A stretch of 64,000 nt of DNA from Alicyclobacillus sacchari (GTDB taxonomy: Bacteria; Bacillota; Bacilli; Alicyclobacillales; Alicyclobacillaceae): assembly GCF_004366795.1 (NCBI RefSeq), contig NZ_SORF01000009.1:1-64000 (forward strand). Reading direction: 5' to 3'. The number at the start of each line of letters is the position of its first letter. The first letter of the stretch is position 1. Position numbers and translations under genes: made by a program. The notes under the pieces were generated by a model that saw only the letters and a list, made by a program, of their open reading frames with translations, searched no databases and was not told the DNA's origin. Positions 19,668 through 28,279 of the stretch are shown piece after piece.

Positions 19668-20828
19668 ATGCGACAGTGGTGGCTGTTGGCATGGACCATC
19701 GCCTGCTTCGGCATCGGCATCTTGGCTGGCGTGGTTCGCTTGGCGCACTGGCCGCATGCGACGATGCTGGGGCTGGCGGTTTTGTTGGCGGCCGTATTGC
19801 TGCTGGCCTTTGGCTGGTGGTCGGATATGCGGCAGTCGCGCAGGCGTCAGCGTTGGCAGGAGCGACGCTTAAAAATCGTCGCGATCGGCGGCGGTACTGG
19901 TTTGTCTACCATCTTACGCGGCTTGAAGGAGTATCAGGTCGAACTGACGGCAGTTGTAACCGTAGCGGACGACGGTGGAAGCTCGGGACGTTTGCGCGAC
20001 GACTTTGCCATGCCGCCGCCGGGCGACATCCGCAACTGTCTCGTTGCCTTGGCAGACACCGAGCCGCTTTTGGAGCGCTTGCTGCAGTTTCGGTTTCCGG
20101 CGGGACAGGGGCTTGAAGGGCATAGCTTTGGCAACCTGTTTCTCGCGGCCATGACGCACATCATGGGCGACTTCGAGTCTGCGATCCGTGAGACAAGTCG
20201 CGTTTTGGCGGTGCGTGGGAAGGTCCTTCCGGCGGTACGGGAGGATGTTCGGCTGCGGGCCCATCTGGCGGATGGGAGTGTGGTCGAAGGGGAATCGAAG
20301 ATTCCGGAGGCTGGAGGCCGGATCGAAAAGCTGGAACTCGTTCCGGAGGATCTTCAGCCCTTGCCCGACGTCTTGAGCGCGATCGAGTCGGCGGATGCAA
20401 TTGTCGTGGGGCCCGGTAGTCTATATACCAGTGTGCTGCCGAATTTGTTGGTTCCCGGCATTGCCGACGCCATTGCAGGAAGCAGCGCACGCAAGATTTA
20501 TGTTTGTAACGTGATGACGCAGCGCGGGGAAACGGACGATCTCTCTGCGTCAAGCCACGTCAAGGCAATTTATAAACATGTTGGCAAACCTTTGTTCGAC
20601 TATGTGCTGGTCAATGCAGCGCCGCTCCCCGAGGAAGCATTGCAACAGTACCAGCAGCAAAAGAGCTATCCAGTGCGCGTGGACATTGAGGAATTGAATC
20701 GGCTGGGGCTCAAGGTGATCGCCCGCGATTTCGTGCATTACGCGACGTACGCGCGTCACGATAGTCGCAAGATCGCGGAACAAATCGTCAGCCTGCTCGG
20801 TTATGAACGAGACACCAGGCGGGAATAG
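19668..20828 (+). CDS. yvcK: Gluconeogenesis factor YvcK (CofD-like), membrane-anchored form
   Basis: UDP-sugar-binding CofD-like protein needed in Bacilli for growth on gluconeogenic carbon and for correct cell-wall synthesis. The core starts near residue 68 with VAIGGGTGLSTILRGLK and carries VADDGGSSGRLR, PPPGDIRNCLVAL, GHSFGNLFL, VVGPGSLYTSVLPNLLV and CNVMTQRGETD. Unlike the 317-residue B. subtilis protein, this one (386 residues) has two N-terminal membrane segments (about 4-24 and 32-52) followed by a basic stretch, so it should sit on the inner face of the membrane. ATG is preceded by GGGAGG at eight bases. whiA follows after 11 bases. Confidence 0.94.
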   Translation: MRQWWLLAWTIACFGIGILAGVVRLAHWPHATMLGLAVLLAAVLLLAFGWWSDMRQSRRRQRWQERRLKIVAIGGGTGLSTILRGLKEYQVELTAVVTVADDGGSSGRLRDDFAMPPPGDIRNCLVALADTEPLLERLLQFRFPAGQGLEGHSFGNLFLAAMTHIMGDFESAIRETSRVLAVRGKVLPAVREDVRLRAHLADGSVVEGESKIPEAGGRIEKLELVPEDLQPLPDVLSAIESADAIVVGPGSLYTSVLPNLLVPGIADAIAGSSARKIYVCNVMTQRGETDDLSASSHVKAIYKHVGKPLFDYVLVNAAPLPEEALQQYQQQKSYPVRVDIEELNRLGLKVIARDFVHYATYARHDSRKIAEQIVSLLGYERDTRRE

Positions 20829-20839
20829 GAGACACGCGT

Positions 20840-21817
20840 ATGTCGTTTGCCGCAGAGACCAAAAAAGAACTTACGCAATTGGCGTCCGATGCGGCGGCAT
20901 CGCGTTTTGAGTTAATGGCCATCCTTGCACTGGGGGCCGTGTTTAAGTCATTTGAGGGCCGGAGCGAGCTCGCGGTCGAGACGGAAAATGTTGCGACTGC
21001 ACGGCGAATTTATACGTCCTTAAAAGACCTCTTCCACGTGCGCCCGGAAGTTGTCGTACGCAAAAAGATGAGGCTGAAGAAGAATCATGTGTATACGGTT
21101 CGTTTGCCGCGGGCGCAGGCGGAAGCGGTGCTTGCTGACCTGGGTTATCGTGGGGCTTTTGATGAGGGGCCGCTGTCGGCATCTTGGGACCTACCGTCTC
21201 GGGATGAGCTGCGGCGCGCCTTTCTGCGCGGCGCGTTTTTGGCAGGCGGTTCCGTCAACGCCCCTGGCAGTTCATCGTACCACCTGGAGATTTACGCTCC
21301 ATCCAACGATTTGGCAAGCTGGTTGCTGTCTTTGATGAACGCGTACGAACTGCACGCCCGCATGACGAATCGAAAAAAGGGATACATCGTGTACATCAAG
21401 GAAGTCGAGAAAATTGTGGACTTCTTAAATCTTATCGGTGCGGTGCGGGCGTTGTTGCAGTTCGAGGATCGGCGAATTTTAAAGGGAATGCGCAATCAGG
21501 TGAATCGGTTGGTCAATTGTGAGACCGCCAACATGAACAAGACGATCTCTGCCGCGGTTCGCCAATTGGAGCATATTCACTGGATCGAGCAAACCATTGG
21601 TCTAGACAGCCTTCCGGAGCACCTGCGGGAGGTGGCAGAGATCCGTTTGCGCCATCCCGAGGCCAATTTGCAGGAGTTGAGCAAACGACTCGATGGTCGC
21701 GTGACGAAATCTGGATTGAATCACCGTTTTCGCAAATTGGAGGAGATTGCATTACAACATCGCGATCGTTCAAACATTGGACAACGGACTGTCAATGATT
21801 CGTCAGATTTGGGCTAG
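20840..21817 (+). CDS. whiA: WhiA family sporulation/division regulator
   Basis: DNA-binding protein of 325 residues. The N-terminal part resembles a degenerate LAGLIDADG homing-endonuclease fold ([25 protein letters not shown] region), and the C-terminal part has the WhiA helix-turn-helix ([20 protein letters not shown] followed by [15 protein letters not shown]). In Streptomyces it activates sporulation septation; in B. subtilis it affects division and metabolism. TAGGAGAC precedes ATG. It is the fourth gene of the nudix-rapZ-yvcK-whiA run, an order conserved across Firmicutes. Confidence 0.95.
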   Translation: [325 protein letters not shown]

Positions 21818-21856
21818 AAACGGCCCTGTAACCGCTATCGACCGGGCATTGACGCG

Positions 21857-21865
21857 TGTTATACT
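21857..21865 (+). promoter_or_regulatory. Possible extended -10 promoter of the crh gene
   Basis: TGT-TATACT fits an extended -10 element 25-31 bases before the likely crh start codons. No good -35 is seen. crh may also be read from the upstream operon. Confidence 0.4.
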
Positions 21866-21896
21866 CAATACAAATCATGAGAAACTGGTGATGAAG

Positions 21897-22160
21897 ATGG
21901 TGGAAAGAGAAACCACTGTTCGTTTACAAGGAGGTCTGTTCGCTCGCGCGGCCGCAAAGTTTGTGCAGGAGGCCACGACGTTTAAATCGGAAATCTTTAT
22001 TGAAAAAGACGGGCGAGCCGTCAATGCGAAAAGTATTATGGGTGTGATGTCGCTGGCTATCGCATCCGGACAGAAGGTCGTCTTGCGGGCAAATGGTTCG
22101 GATGAAGAAACGGCAGTCGATCAACTGAGCCACCTGATTGAGTCCGATCAACTGTTTTAA
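21897..22160 (+). CDS. crh: HPr-like catabolite repression protein, Crh type, with Phe at position 15
   Basis: HPr-fold protein of 87 residues. The regulatory site is intact: NAKSIMGVMSLA with Ser46 at exactly the expected number. At position 15, where HPr has the phosphorylatable His and B. subtilis Crh has Gln, this protein has Phe (LQGGLFARAAAKF), so it cannot carry phosphate in the PTS chain. It should therefore act only through Ser46 phosphorylation by HprK and CcpA binding. The gene follows whiA as in B. subtilis (yvcL-crh). ATG at 21891 is an alternative start; a GGTG site serves either. A canonical HPr must be elsewhere if a PTS exists. Confidence 0.88.
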   Translation: MVERETTVRLQGGLFARAAAKFVQEATTFKSEIFIEKDGRAVNAKSIMGVMSLAIASGQKVVLRANGSDEETAVDQLSHLIESDQLF

Positions 22161-22256
22161 GCGTTCTCTACTCTCCGCTGCTTTCCTCCTCGCCCCGTTC
22201 TGTCCCGAGCGGCTTGTTCATAATCATAGTCGTGAAGGAAGCATGGGGGTGAGTCC

Positions 22257-22793
22257 ATGCAGTCACGCATGAATTTGGGGCACCGCCGCCGCATTCCCAT
22301 TTGGATCATGGCCGTGCTGGGCGTGCTGGTACTGCTCTTCATGTTCGAGGCATACCGTTTGGTCATGCCGTTTGTCTCCCGCAATCCGCTGTATCACGAG
22401 GTCAATTTTGGACAAACCGTGATCGACAACTGGGAATACGAGGGCGAAAACGAGGAGGGCTACCTCGAGTTTTACAATCCAACGACCGGTGGTCACTCGA
22501 TGTTGCCCCCCAACGCAAAGCTGTTTGGTGCCGACGGCAAATGGGTTGTGATTGAACGCGCGGATGCCGCATCACTCACCTATGCAGAGCCCCTGGAAAG
22601 TGCTCCACCTTACTGGTATTTGATCATGCTGGCGATGATCGGGGGCGCATTGTGGTGGATGATGCATCGCCGCCGTACTTTGCGGAAAAAGCGCATGTAT
22701 CTGCGGGGACCGCGCAAAGAAGGTGTGCGCGTGTCGGCGGGAAAGCGGCGCCCTAAGCGGTTTCGAGCCAAATCTTCGCGCAGGTTGTGGTGA
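22257..22793 (+). CDS. Hypothetical membrane protein with two membrane segments and a very basic C-terminus
   Basis: Not recognised. 178 residues. TM1 lies at about 14-38 (IWIMAVLGVLVLLFMFEAY), then an acidic extracytoplasmic segment of about 75 residues (NWEYEGENEEGYLEF, then a GGHSMLPPNAKLFG turn), TM2 at about 117-137 (YWYLIMLAMIGGALWWMM), then a cytoplasmic tail of about 40 residues rich in Arg and Lys (HRRRTLRKKR, GKRRPKRFRAKSSRR). Such a tail could bind nucleic acid or lipid head groups; this is inference. A GGGGGTGAG site precedes ATG. The 96 bases between crh and this gene show no terminator. Confidence 0.7.
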   Translation: MQSRMNLGHRRRIPIWIMAVLGVLVLLFMFEAYRLVMPFVSRNPLYHEVNFGQTVIDNWEYEGENEEGYLEFYNPTTGGHSMLPPNAKLFGADGKWVVIERADAASLTYAEPLESAPPYWYLIMLAMIGGALWWMMHRRRTLRKKRMYLRGPRKEGVRVSAGKRRPKRFRAKSSRRLW

Positions 22794-22879
22794 GGGACCC
22801 TCGCCTCGGCTTTGTGTTTTCCGCAACTCATGGTAGTCTATATGGAAAAGCGGATTTCACGGAGTCAGGAGGGGCGTGT

Positions 22880-23395
22880 GTGGCGCTTCGAGCAGGCCGC
22901 GTCCAGCAGATACACAAACGGGAAGAGCGCGGGATCGACCGATCGAATGAGCCGTTCACCATCGACAAGTTCTTTCGGCGCCCGGGGTTGGTCGTCGTGG
23001 AGCGCCCCGCTTTTGAGCATGGCTACAGCAATCACATGCGCGAAATTTATCCGCAGTGGGGGATTGCGGTCAGCACATGCATGGATCAAGGGGTTCCCGT
23101 TAAGCATCCGCGGCTGCGGTTTGATCACTATGTCGATCTCGTCAAGGTCTGGGAAGACCAAGAATACATATACGTTGAGGATATGTATGTGGACGTGCTG
23201 TTGTATGAACGTTCGTACTACCATATTATCGATCTCGAGGAATTCGGGGAAGCGTTGTTCACGCGGCAGGTAAGTATGGCGGAAGCGCGTCGCGTTTTGG
23301 ACAACACGCAAAGATTCGTGGACAGCTTTAAGCGCAGTCGTCTATCGTATCAGGTTTGGAAACACAAGTATGGCATTCATCGCCGATACCCATGA
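22880..23395 (+). CDS. DUF402 domain protein
   Basis: Protein of 171 residues. The C-terminal two thirds fit the DUF402 pattern: YPQWGIAVSTCMDQG, then the FDHYVDLVKVW and EYIYVEDMYVDVLLYE strands, then YYHIIDLEEFGEAL, and a helix with an EARRVLDNTQRFVDSF sequence. Characterised DUF402 proteins hydrolyse nucleoside di- or triphosphate-type bonds with the help of metal-binding acidic residues; the substrate here is unknown. The frame is open upstream, but AGGAGGGG placed five to six bases before this GTG decides the start. A second DUF402 gene lies near 31 kb. Confidence 0.75.
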   Translation: MALRAGRVQQIHKREERGIDRSNEPFTIDKFFRRPGLVVVERPAFEHGYSNHMREIYPQWGIAVSTCMDQGVPVKHPRLRFDHYVDLVKVWEDQEYIYVEDMYVDVLLYERSYYHIIDLEEFGEALFTRQVSMAEARRVLDNTQRFVDSFKRSRLSYQVWKHKYGIHRRYP

Positions 23396-23412
23396 TGCCA
23401 TGATGTTCGTCG

Positions 23413-23436
23413 GCGCCGTTCCATCCGAAACGGCGC
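23413..23436. repeat. Inverted repeat between convergent genes
   Basis: GCGCCGTT pairs with AACGGCGC around an eight-base loop, between the DUF402 gene and the small minus-strand gene. No T-run on either strand. It may mark transcript ends. Confidence 0.35.
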
Positions 23437-23468
23437 GGCGACGAACCAGCAAGCGATGGCCTTCCCAT

Positions 23469-23696
23469 TTACTCCTGGATTTCGCTCATCACTTCTTGAG
23501 CAATTTCCATCGCGCTGCTGTTGTTGCTTTGGGAGCCGCTATTCCTGCCTTGGACTTGGCGCACTGCTTCCCACGCGGCGATGCCAACACTCGCGCCAAT
23601 CAACAAAGCGGTCATCGTGCCGACACCATTGCCGCGGCGGCGCGGCATCATGCGCTGGCGCGCCATGCCGGTCATCGCGTTCATCACATTCCACAT
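23469..23696 (-). CDS. Small membrane protein, hypothetical
   Basis: 75 residues from an ATG with GGGGGGTG seven bases upstream on the minus strand. A Met/Arg-rich start (MWNVMNAMTGMARQRMMPRRR) leads into one hydrophobic segment (GTMTALLIGASVGIAAWEA) and a polar, Ser/Asn-rich tail ending in EIAQEVMSEIQE. The layout recalls small single-pass Bacillus proteins of unknown role. The frame extends further upstream but the extra part looks non-coding. It is divergent from mutY with 152 bases between the start codons. Confidence 0.5.
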   Translation of the reverse strand: MWNVMNAMTGMARQRMMPRRRGNGVGTMTALLIGASVGIAAWEAVRQVQGRNSGSQSNNSSAMEIAQEVMSEIQE

Positions 23697-23848
23697 GGAC
23701 AGCACCCCCCGCACCGTATTGTGTCCGCAAATCGGCACAGTATGAACGTGCAAACTGGAATCCTCGGTTGTCTTCGCCATGACGAACATGGCTTTCAACT
23801 TTACCCTCTGTATGTGATATCGAGTATCTTGTGGACGGGAGGTTTGGC

Positions 23849-24997
23849 ATGCGCTCGAGGGAAAGCTTGACTGATTTCGCTCATACACTAGTGGCGTGGT
23901 ACCGCGTCAACGCCCGCAAGCTGCCTTGGCGTGAAACAACGGATCCGTACCGCATTCTCGTCAGCGAAACGATGCTGCAACAGACGCGGGTGGAAACAGT
24001 CATTCCGTATTATCACCGCTTTCTCGAGGCTTACCCGGATGCCACCGCGCTTGCCGATGCCGCCGAGGATGACGTCATGAAGTTGTGGGAGGGTCTTGGT
24101 TATTATCGCCGGGCACGCAATCTTCACCGCGCCATGCAGGTCGTTCGTGACTCGTATGGTGGCACGATTCCCGACGATGCGGAGGCGGTTCGCGCGCTCC
24201 CCGGTGTGGGCCCGTACACGGCCGGTGCCGTGATGAGCATTGCTTTTAACCGGCCGCAGGCTGCCGTAGACGGCAATGTGTTGCGTGTCATGGCTCGTTA
24301 CTTGGGCATCTTTGATCCCATCGACCTGCCCACGACAAAACGAACGATTTCAAGTGCGGTCGATCGCGCCATTCACCAGGCGGAACCGCGACTGTTCACG
24401 CAAGCATTGATGGAGCTTGGAGCACTCGTATGCGTCCCACGCCGTCCGCGCTGCGATGCATGTCCTGTCGCACATGGGTGTCTTGGCCGGCAGTCCGGGA
24501 GAGCAGCGGAGTTGCCAACGAAAACGCCCAAAAAGGCACGTCGTAAAAGGACCATCGTAGCCCTTTGGATTGAGCGCGACGGGGCCTTGCTCGTCGAACG
24601 TCGCTCGGATGACGGTTTGCTTGCAGGGATGTGGCAACTTCCCATGACCGAACTCCCTGACGATCCGCCTTACAGTGAAGGCGAGCTATTTCTGGCAGCG
24701 CGCAGACGATTGCATAAACTCGCGATCGGCAATACCATAGAAGCAGACGTGCTTTCCGTCGCCGACCAACCTGCAGTGGATTTTCTGGCCATTGCAGAGG
24801 CAAGGCACGTCTTCACGCACTTGGAATGGCGGGTTGTCGTTTTGCGGCCCATTGGGTATCATCAGGTGCACATCGCCAGTGACCATGGCGGTGCGGCGTG
24901 GGTACCAATCGGCGAACTGTCCAAGCTCGTGTGGCCCAAAGTCTATCAGACACTTCTCTCACAGTTGCTCAACAGCTTGCCCGTTCATCGTCTGTAG
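23849..24997 (+). CDS. mutY: Adenine DNA glycosylase MutY
   Basis: Removes A mispaired with 8-oxoguanine. 382 residues. The catalytic domain has LPWRETTDPYRILVSE with the catalytic Glu in SETMLQQTRV, the helix-hairpin-helix LPGVGPYTAGAV, and the Asp in VDGNVLRV. The [4Fe-4S] loop is C-x6-C-x2-C-x5-C (CVPRRPRCDACPVAHGC). The C-terminal Nudix-like domain that reads 8-oxoG follows from about residue 230 (VALWIERDGALLVERR, FTHLEWRV). GGGAGGT five bases upstream fixes this ATG over an earlier in-frame GTG. A Bax-inhibitor-like gene follows after 38 bases. Confidence 0.96.
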   Translation: MRSRESLTDFAHTLVAWYRVNARKLPWRETTDPYRILVSETMLQQTRVETVIPYYHRFLEAYPDATALADAAEDDVMKLWEGLGYYRRARNLHRAMQVVRDSYGGTIPDDAEAVRALPGVGPYTAGAVMSIAFNRPQAAVDGNVLRVMARYLGIFDPIDLPTTKRTISSAVDRAIHQAEPRLFTQALMELGALVCVPRRPRCDACPVAHGCLGRQSGRAAELPTKTPKKARRKRTIVALWIERDGALLVERRSDDGLLAGMWQLPMTELPDDPPYSEGELFLAARRRLHKLAIGNTIEADVLSVADQPAVDFLAIAEARHVFTHLEWRVVVLRPIGYHQVHIASDHGGAAWVPIGELSKLVWPKVYQTLLSQLLNSLPVHRL

Positions 24998-25035
24998 AGA
25001 CGATGCTGCGGAGAAGGGTAAAGGAGGACATTGGC

Positions 25036-25686
25036 ATGCAGACGTATACGATTACGCAAAATCGCCTGTTGGGGCGCGTCTTTCTGGGGTTGTTTGGCAC
25101 CTTGTTGACCGCGCTTGTCGGCGTCTTGGCCGGTACGCAATTGCCCATTGGTTTGATACCTGTGCTTAGCCTCGTTGAACTTGGGATGATTGTCTATGCG
25201 ATGTTCCGGCAGCGCACGCGTGCCATCGGTTTTCCGTTTGTGTACCTCTTCACATTCATTTCGGGGATCACGCTGTGGCCTATCATCAGTTACTATGCAA
25301 TCGGACTTGGCGTCGGGATCGTGATTAAAGCGCTGGCCGTCACAGCCGGTGCATTTCTCGTGGCTTCGTTTGTCGCATCACGTTCGTCGATGGATTTTTC
25401 ATTCCTTGGCGGATTTTTGTTCATCGGCATGTTGGCTCTGCTCTTGATGGGCATCGTGTCCATCTTTACAGGGTTTTCTTCGGTGGCGAGCTTGATTTAC
25501 GCCTTTCTCGGCGTTGCCATTTTCGTCGGCTATGTTCTGTTTGATGTCAACCGTCTGGCTCAGTACGGTGTGGCGGAGCAGCATGTACCGTGGATGGTTC
25601 TCTCCCTGTACTTGGACTTCGTCAACCTGTTCCTGTTCGTTCTGCGCCTGATGGGCATTATGGGTGGATCGTCAGATCGCCGTTAA
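25036..25686 (+). CDS. Bax inhibitor-1 family membrane protein (YetJ/YccA-like)
   Basis: Protein of 216 residues with seven hydrophobic segments. The C-terminal signature SLYLDFVNLFLFVLRLMG is typical of BI-1/YccA proteins. B. subtilis YetJ is a pH-sensitive calcium leak channel; other bacterial members interact with FtsH. AGGAGG lies eight bases before the chosen ATG; the frame is open further upstream into mutY but homology begins here. A strong terminator stands about 45 bases after the stop, unless that hairpin belongs to the leuS leader. Confidence 0.88.
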   Translation: MQTYTITQNRLLGRVFLGLFGTLLTALVGVLAGTQLPIGLIPVLSLVELGMIVYAMFRQRTRAIGFPFVYLFTFISGITLWPIISYYAIGLGVGIVIKALAVTAGAFLVASFVASRSSMDFSFLGGFLFIGMLALLLMGIVSIFTGFSSVASLIYAFLGVAIFVGYVLFDVNRLAQYGVAEQHVPWMVLSLYLDFVNLFLFVLRLMGIMGGSSDRR

Positions 25687-25714
25687 GTTGATATGAAATC
25701 GACATAAACAGACA

Positions 25715-25788
25715 CGGCCTGGCGCCGCAGGAACTCTCGTCCTATAATACGGACGAGAGTTTTTTGTCAGTATGCGGCCAGGCGGCCG
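25715..25788 (+). promoter_or_regulatory. Outer stem enclosing the terminator in front of leuS
   Basis: The arm CGGCC-TGGCG-CCGCA (25715-25729) can pair with TGCGG-CCAGGC-GGCCG (25773-25788): five outer and five inner pairs with an imperfect middle. It encloses the terminator hairpin. It could be a leader structure for leuS or simply a stabilised 3' end of the upstream transcript. None of the conserved T-box bases is seen. Confidence 0.35.
25732..25765 (+). terminator. Intrinsic terminator between the Bax-inhibitor gene and leuS
   Basis: AACTCTCGTCC pairs with GGACGAGAGTT (11 bp) around TATAATAC, then TTTT. It is among the strongest hairpins of the window. leuS starts 50 bases later, so it could also work as an attenuator. 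Confidence 0.88.
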
Positions 25789-25815
25789 TCGACGCACCTA
25801 ACAGGGGGACAAGAC

Positions 25816-28221
25816 ATGGAATACAAGCCACAGGAAATTGAACGCAAGTGGAAGGAGCGGTGGCGGGAGACTGGCGTGCATCGCGCGCACGGCAAGGGCA
25901 GCAAGCCGAAGTACTACTGCCTGGACATGTTTCCCTATCCGTCTGGCAACGGCTTGCACGTCGGCCACTGGCGGGGTTACACAATTTCCGATGTATGGAG
26001 TCGATATAAGCGACTGCACGGATATGAAATCCTGCATCCGATGGGCTGGGATGCCTTTGGCTTGCCGGCGGAGAACTACGCGATTCAGAACGGCATTCAT
26101 CCGCGCATCGCAACGGAGCGCAACATTGCGAACTTTAAGCGTCAGCTCGAGGAGATTGGCGCGATGTACGACTGGGATCGCGAAGTCAACACGACAGACC
26201 CATCGTTTTATCGTTGGACGCAGTACTTTTTTGTCAAAATGTTTGAACGCGGCTTGGCATATCGCAAGAAGATGCCTATCAATTGGTGCCCGAGTTGTAA
26301 GACCGGCCTTGCCAATGAGGAGGTCGTCGAAGGCAAGTGCGAGCGTTGCGGAGCAGAAGTGACCAAGCGTGAAATGGATCAGTGGATGCTAAAAATCACC
26401 GCATATGCGGATCGTTTGCTGGACGATTTGGACAAGCTCGACTGGCCTGAGCACGTCAAGCGAATGCAGCGGGCTTGGATTGGGCGCAGTGAGGGGGCGC
26501 GCATTCGCTTTCAGTTAGTCGATCACGATGGCGAGATCGAAGTTTTTTCGACGCGGCCGGACACGATTTGCGGTGCAACCTACATGGTTTTGGCGCCGGA
26601 GCATCCGCTCGTGCGCAGCATTACCACGCCGGCTCAGCAAGCGGCGGTGGAAGCGTATATCGAGGAAGCGTTGCGGAAGTCGAACGTCGAGCGGCAAGTG
26701 GTCGACAAGACAAAGACAGGTGTGTTCACGGGCGCGTATGTCAAGCATCCCCTTCTTGATCGGAACTTGCCTGTGTGGATTGCCGATTACGTCCTGATGG
26801 ATTATGGAACAGGTGCCATCATGGCCGTGCCTGCACACGATGAGCGCGACTATGAGTTTGCCAAACAGTTTGATCTCGACATCATACCGGTCGTCCAGCC
26901 GGTTGAGGGTGAGGCCGATGAACTCTATACGGGCGATGGCGTCATGATCAATTCCGGTCCACTCGATGGTAAGTCGGTAGCCGCGGCTAAAAAGGCAGCC
27001 ATCGAGTGGCTGGCGCAAACTGGCCATGCCGAAGCGGCCGTCACCTATCGCCTGCGCGACTGGGTGTTTGCTCGTCAACGGTACTGGGGCGAGCCCATTC
27101 CGATTGTACATTGCCCAGCGTGTGGCGCGGTCGCGGTACCGGAGGACCAACTTCCGGTCACATTGCCTGACGTGGAGCGCTACGAACCAACAGGTACCGG
27201 CGAGTCGCCTCTCGCGGCCATCCCGTCCTTCGTCAATACGACATGCCCTCAGTGCGGCGGTCCGGCAGAACGCGAAACCGACACCATGCCACAGTGGGCA
27301 GGTTCTTGTTGGTATTTCTTGAGGTATGCCGATCCCCACAATGACAAGGCGCCTTTTTCGAAGGAGGCCATCGATTACTGGCTGCCTGTCGACATGTATA
27401 TCGGCGGTGTCGAGCATGCCGTCTTGCACCTCCTGTATTCGCGTTTTTACGTCAAGTTCATTTACGATCTCGGCCTTATTCAGTTTGACGAGCCGTTCCA
27501 ACGCCTCTTTACGCAAGGCATGATCACGTTGAATGGCGCGAAGATGAGCAAGTCGAAGGGCAACGTCGTCAATCCGGACGACATCATCGCCACCTATGGC
27601 GTCGACGCCTTGCGTATGTATGAGATGTTTGTCGGTCCGCCGGAAGACGAAGCGGAGTGGAGCACCAACGGATTGGAAGGCGTCGCTCGTTTCCTCAGCC
27701 GCACATTCAGGCTGGTCAGCGCACACGCCGCCCATCCGGCGAGTGAGCGCCCGGCACTCACCAAATTGCGCCACCGCTTTGTCGCTTCGTTGACGGAGCG
27801 CATGGAATCGTTCCGTTTTAACACGGCAGTCAGCGCGTTCATGGAATACGTCAATGCCTTGAGCGGTGAAGCAAAGGACGGCATTGACCGCTCGTCGCTG
27901 GAGACCTTGTCGATCGCAATTGCGCCGTTTGCACCGCATCTGGGCGAGGAGATGTGGTCGCTTTTAGGTCATGAATCATCTGTCTTTGACGCGACGTGGC
28001 CGACGTACGACGACGCATGGCTGAAGGATGACGAAGTCGAAATTGCTGTTCAGGTGAATGGACGCGTTCGGGCGCGATTGACCGTGGCTGCCGATATTGG
28101 TCAAGAAGACGCCATCGAGCAGGCAAAGGCCTTGCCGGATTTAGCCGAATGGCTCGCAGGGAAAGAGATCGCCAAGCAGATCTACGTACCAGGACGATTG
28201 GTCAATATCGTCGTTCGTTGA
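25816..28221 (+). CDS. leuS: Leucine-tRNA ligase
   Basis: Class I synthetase charging tRNA-Leu, 801 residues, the normal bacterial length. The HIGH-type motif lies in [17 protein letters not shown] (about 42-55), zinc-type Cys pairs appear in CPSCKTG with CERCGAE, and in CPACGAV with CPQCGG. The editing (CP1) domain has [20 protein letters not shown] and [20 protein letters not shown] is [11 protein letters not shown]. The C-terminal domain ends in VNIVVR. It follows a CAGGGGGAC ribosome site. The gntR-type gene comes 58 bases later. Confidence 0.97.
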   Translation: MEYKPQEIERKWKERWRETGVHRAHGKGSKPKYYCLDMFPYPSGNGLHVGHWRGYTISDVWSRYKRLHGYEILHPMGWDAFGLPAENYAIQNGIHPRIATERNIANFKRQLEEIGAMYDWDREVNTTDPSFYRWTQYFFVKMFERGLAYRKKMPINWCPSCKTGLANEEVVEGKCERCGAEVTKREMDQWMLKITAYADRLLDDLDKLDWPEHVKRMQRAWIGRSEGARIRFQLVDHDGEIEVFSTRPDTICGATYMVLAPEHPLVRSITTPAQQAAVEAYIEEALRKSNVERQVVDKTKTGVFTGAYVKHPLLDRNLPVWIADYVLMDYGTGAIMAVPAHDERDYEFAKQFDLDIIPVVQPVEGEADELYTGDGVMINSGPLDGKSVAAAKKAAIEWLAQTGHAEAAVTYRLRDWVFARQRYWGEPIPIVHCPACGAVAVPEDQLPVTLPDVERYEPTGTGESPLAAIPSFVNTTCPQCGGPAERETDTMPQWAGSCWYFLRYADPHNDKAPFSKEAIDYWLPVDMYIGGVEHAVLHLLYSRFYVKFIYDLGLIQFDEPFQRLFTQGMITLNGAKMSKSKGNVVNPDDIIATYGVDALRMYEMFVGPPEDEAEWSTNGLEGVARFLSRTFRLVSAHAAHPASERPALTKLRHRFVASLTERMESFRFNTAVSAFMEYVNALSGEAKDGIDRSSLETLSIAIAPFAPHLGEEMWSLLGHESSVFDATWPTYDDAWLKDDEVEIAVQVNGRVRARLTVAADIGQEDAIEQAKALPDLAEWLAGKEIAKQIYVPGRLVNIVVR

Positions 28222-28279
28222 CGACGTGTGCGAGCCTTTAGGCCGCGCACATGCCAGTACAAGCGGGGGAGGCGGCAGC

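Noticed and set aside
25687-25815. T-box leader before leuS
   Set aside because: A terminator exists, but no AGGGTGGNACCGCG-like T-box sequence or specifier stem of the right size fits in 129 bases.
26515-27939. 474-codon open frame antisense to leuS
   Set aside because: It lies opposite a fully supported synthetase gene, has no ribosome site or family match, and reflects GC-rich codon bias.
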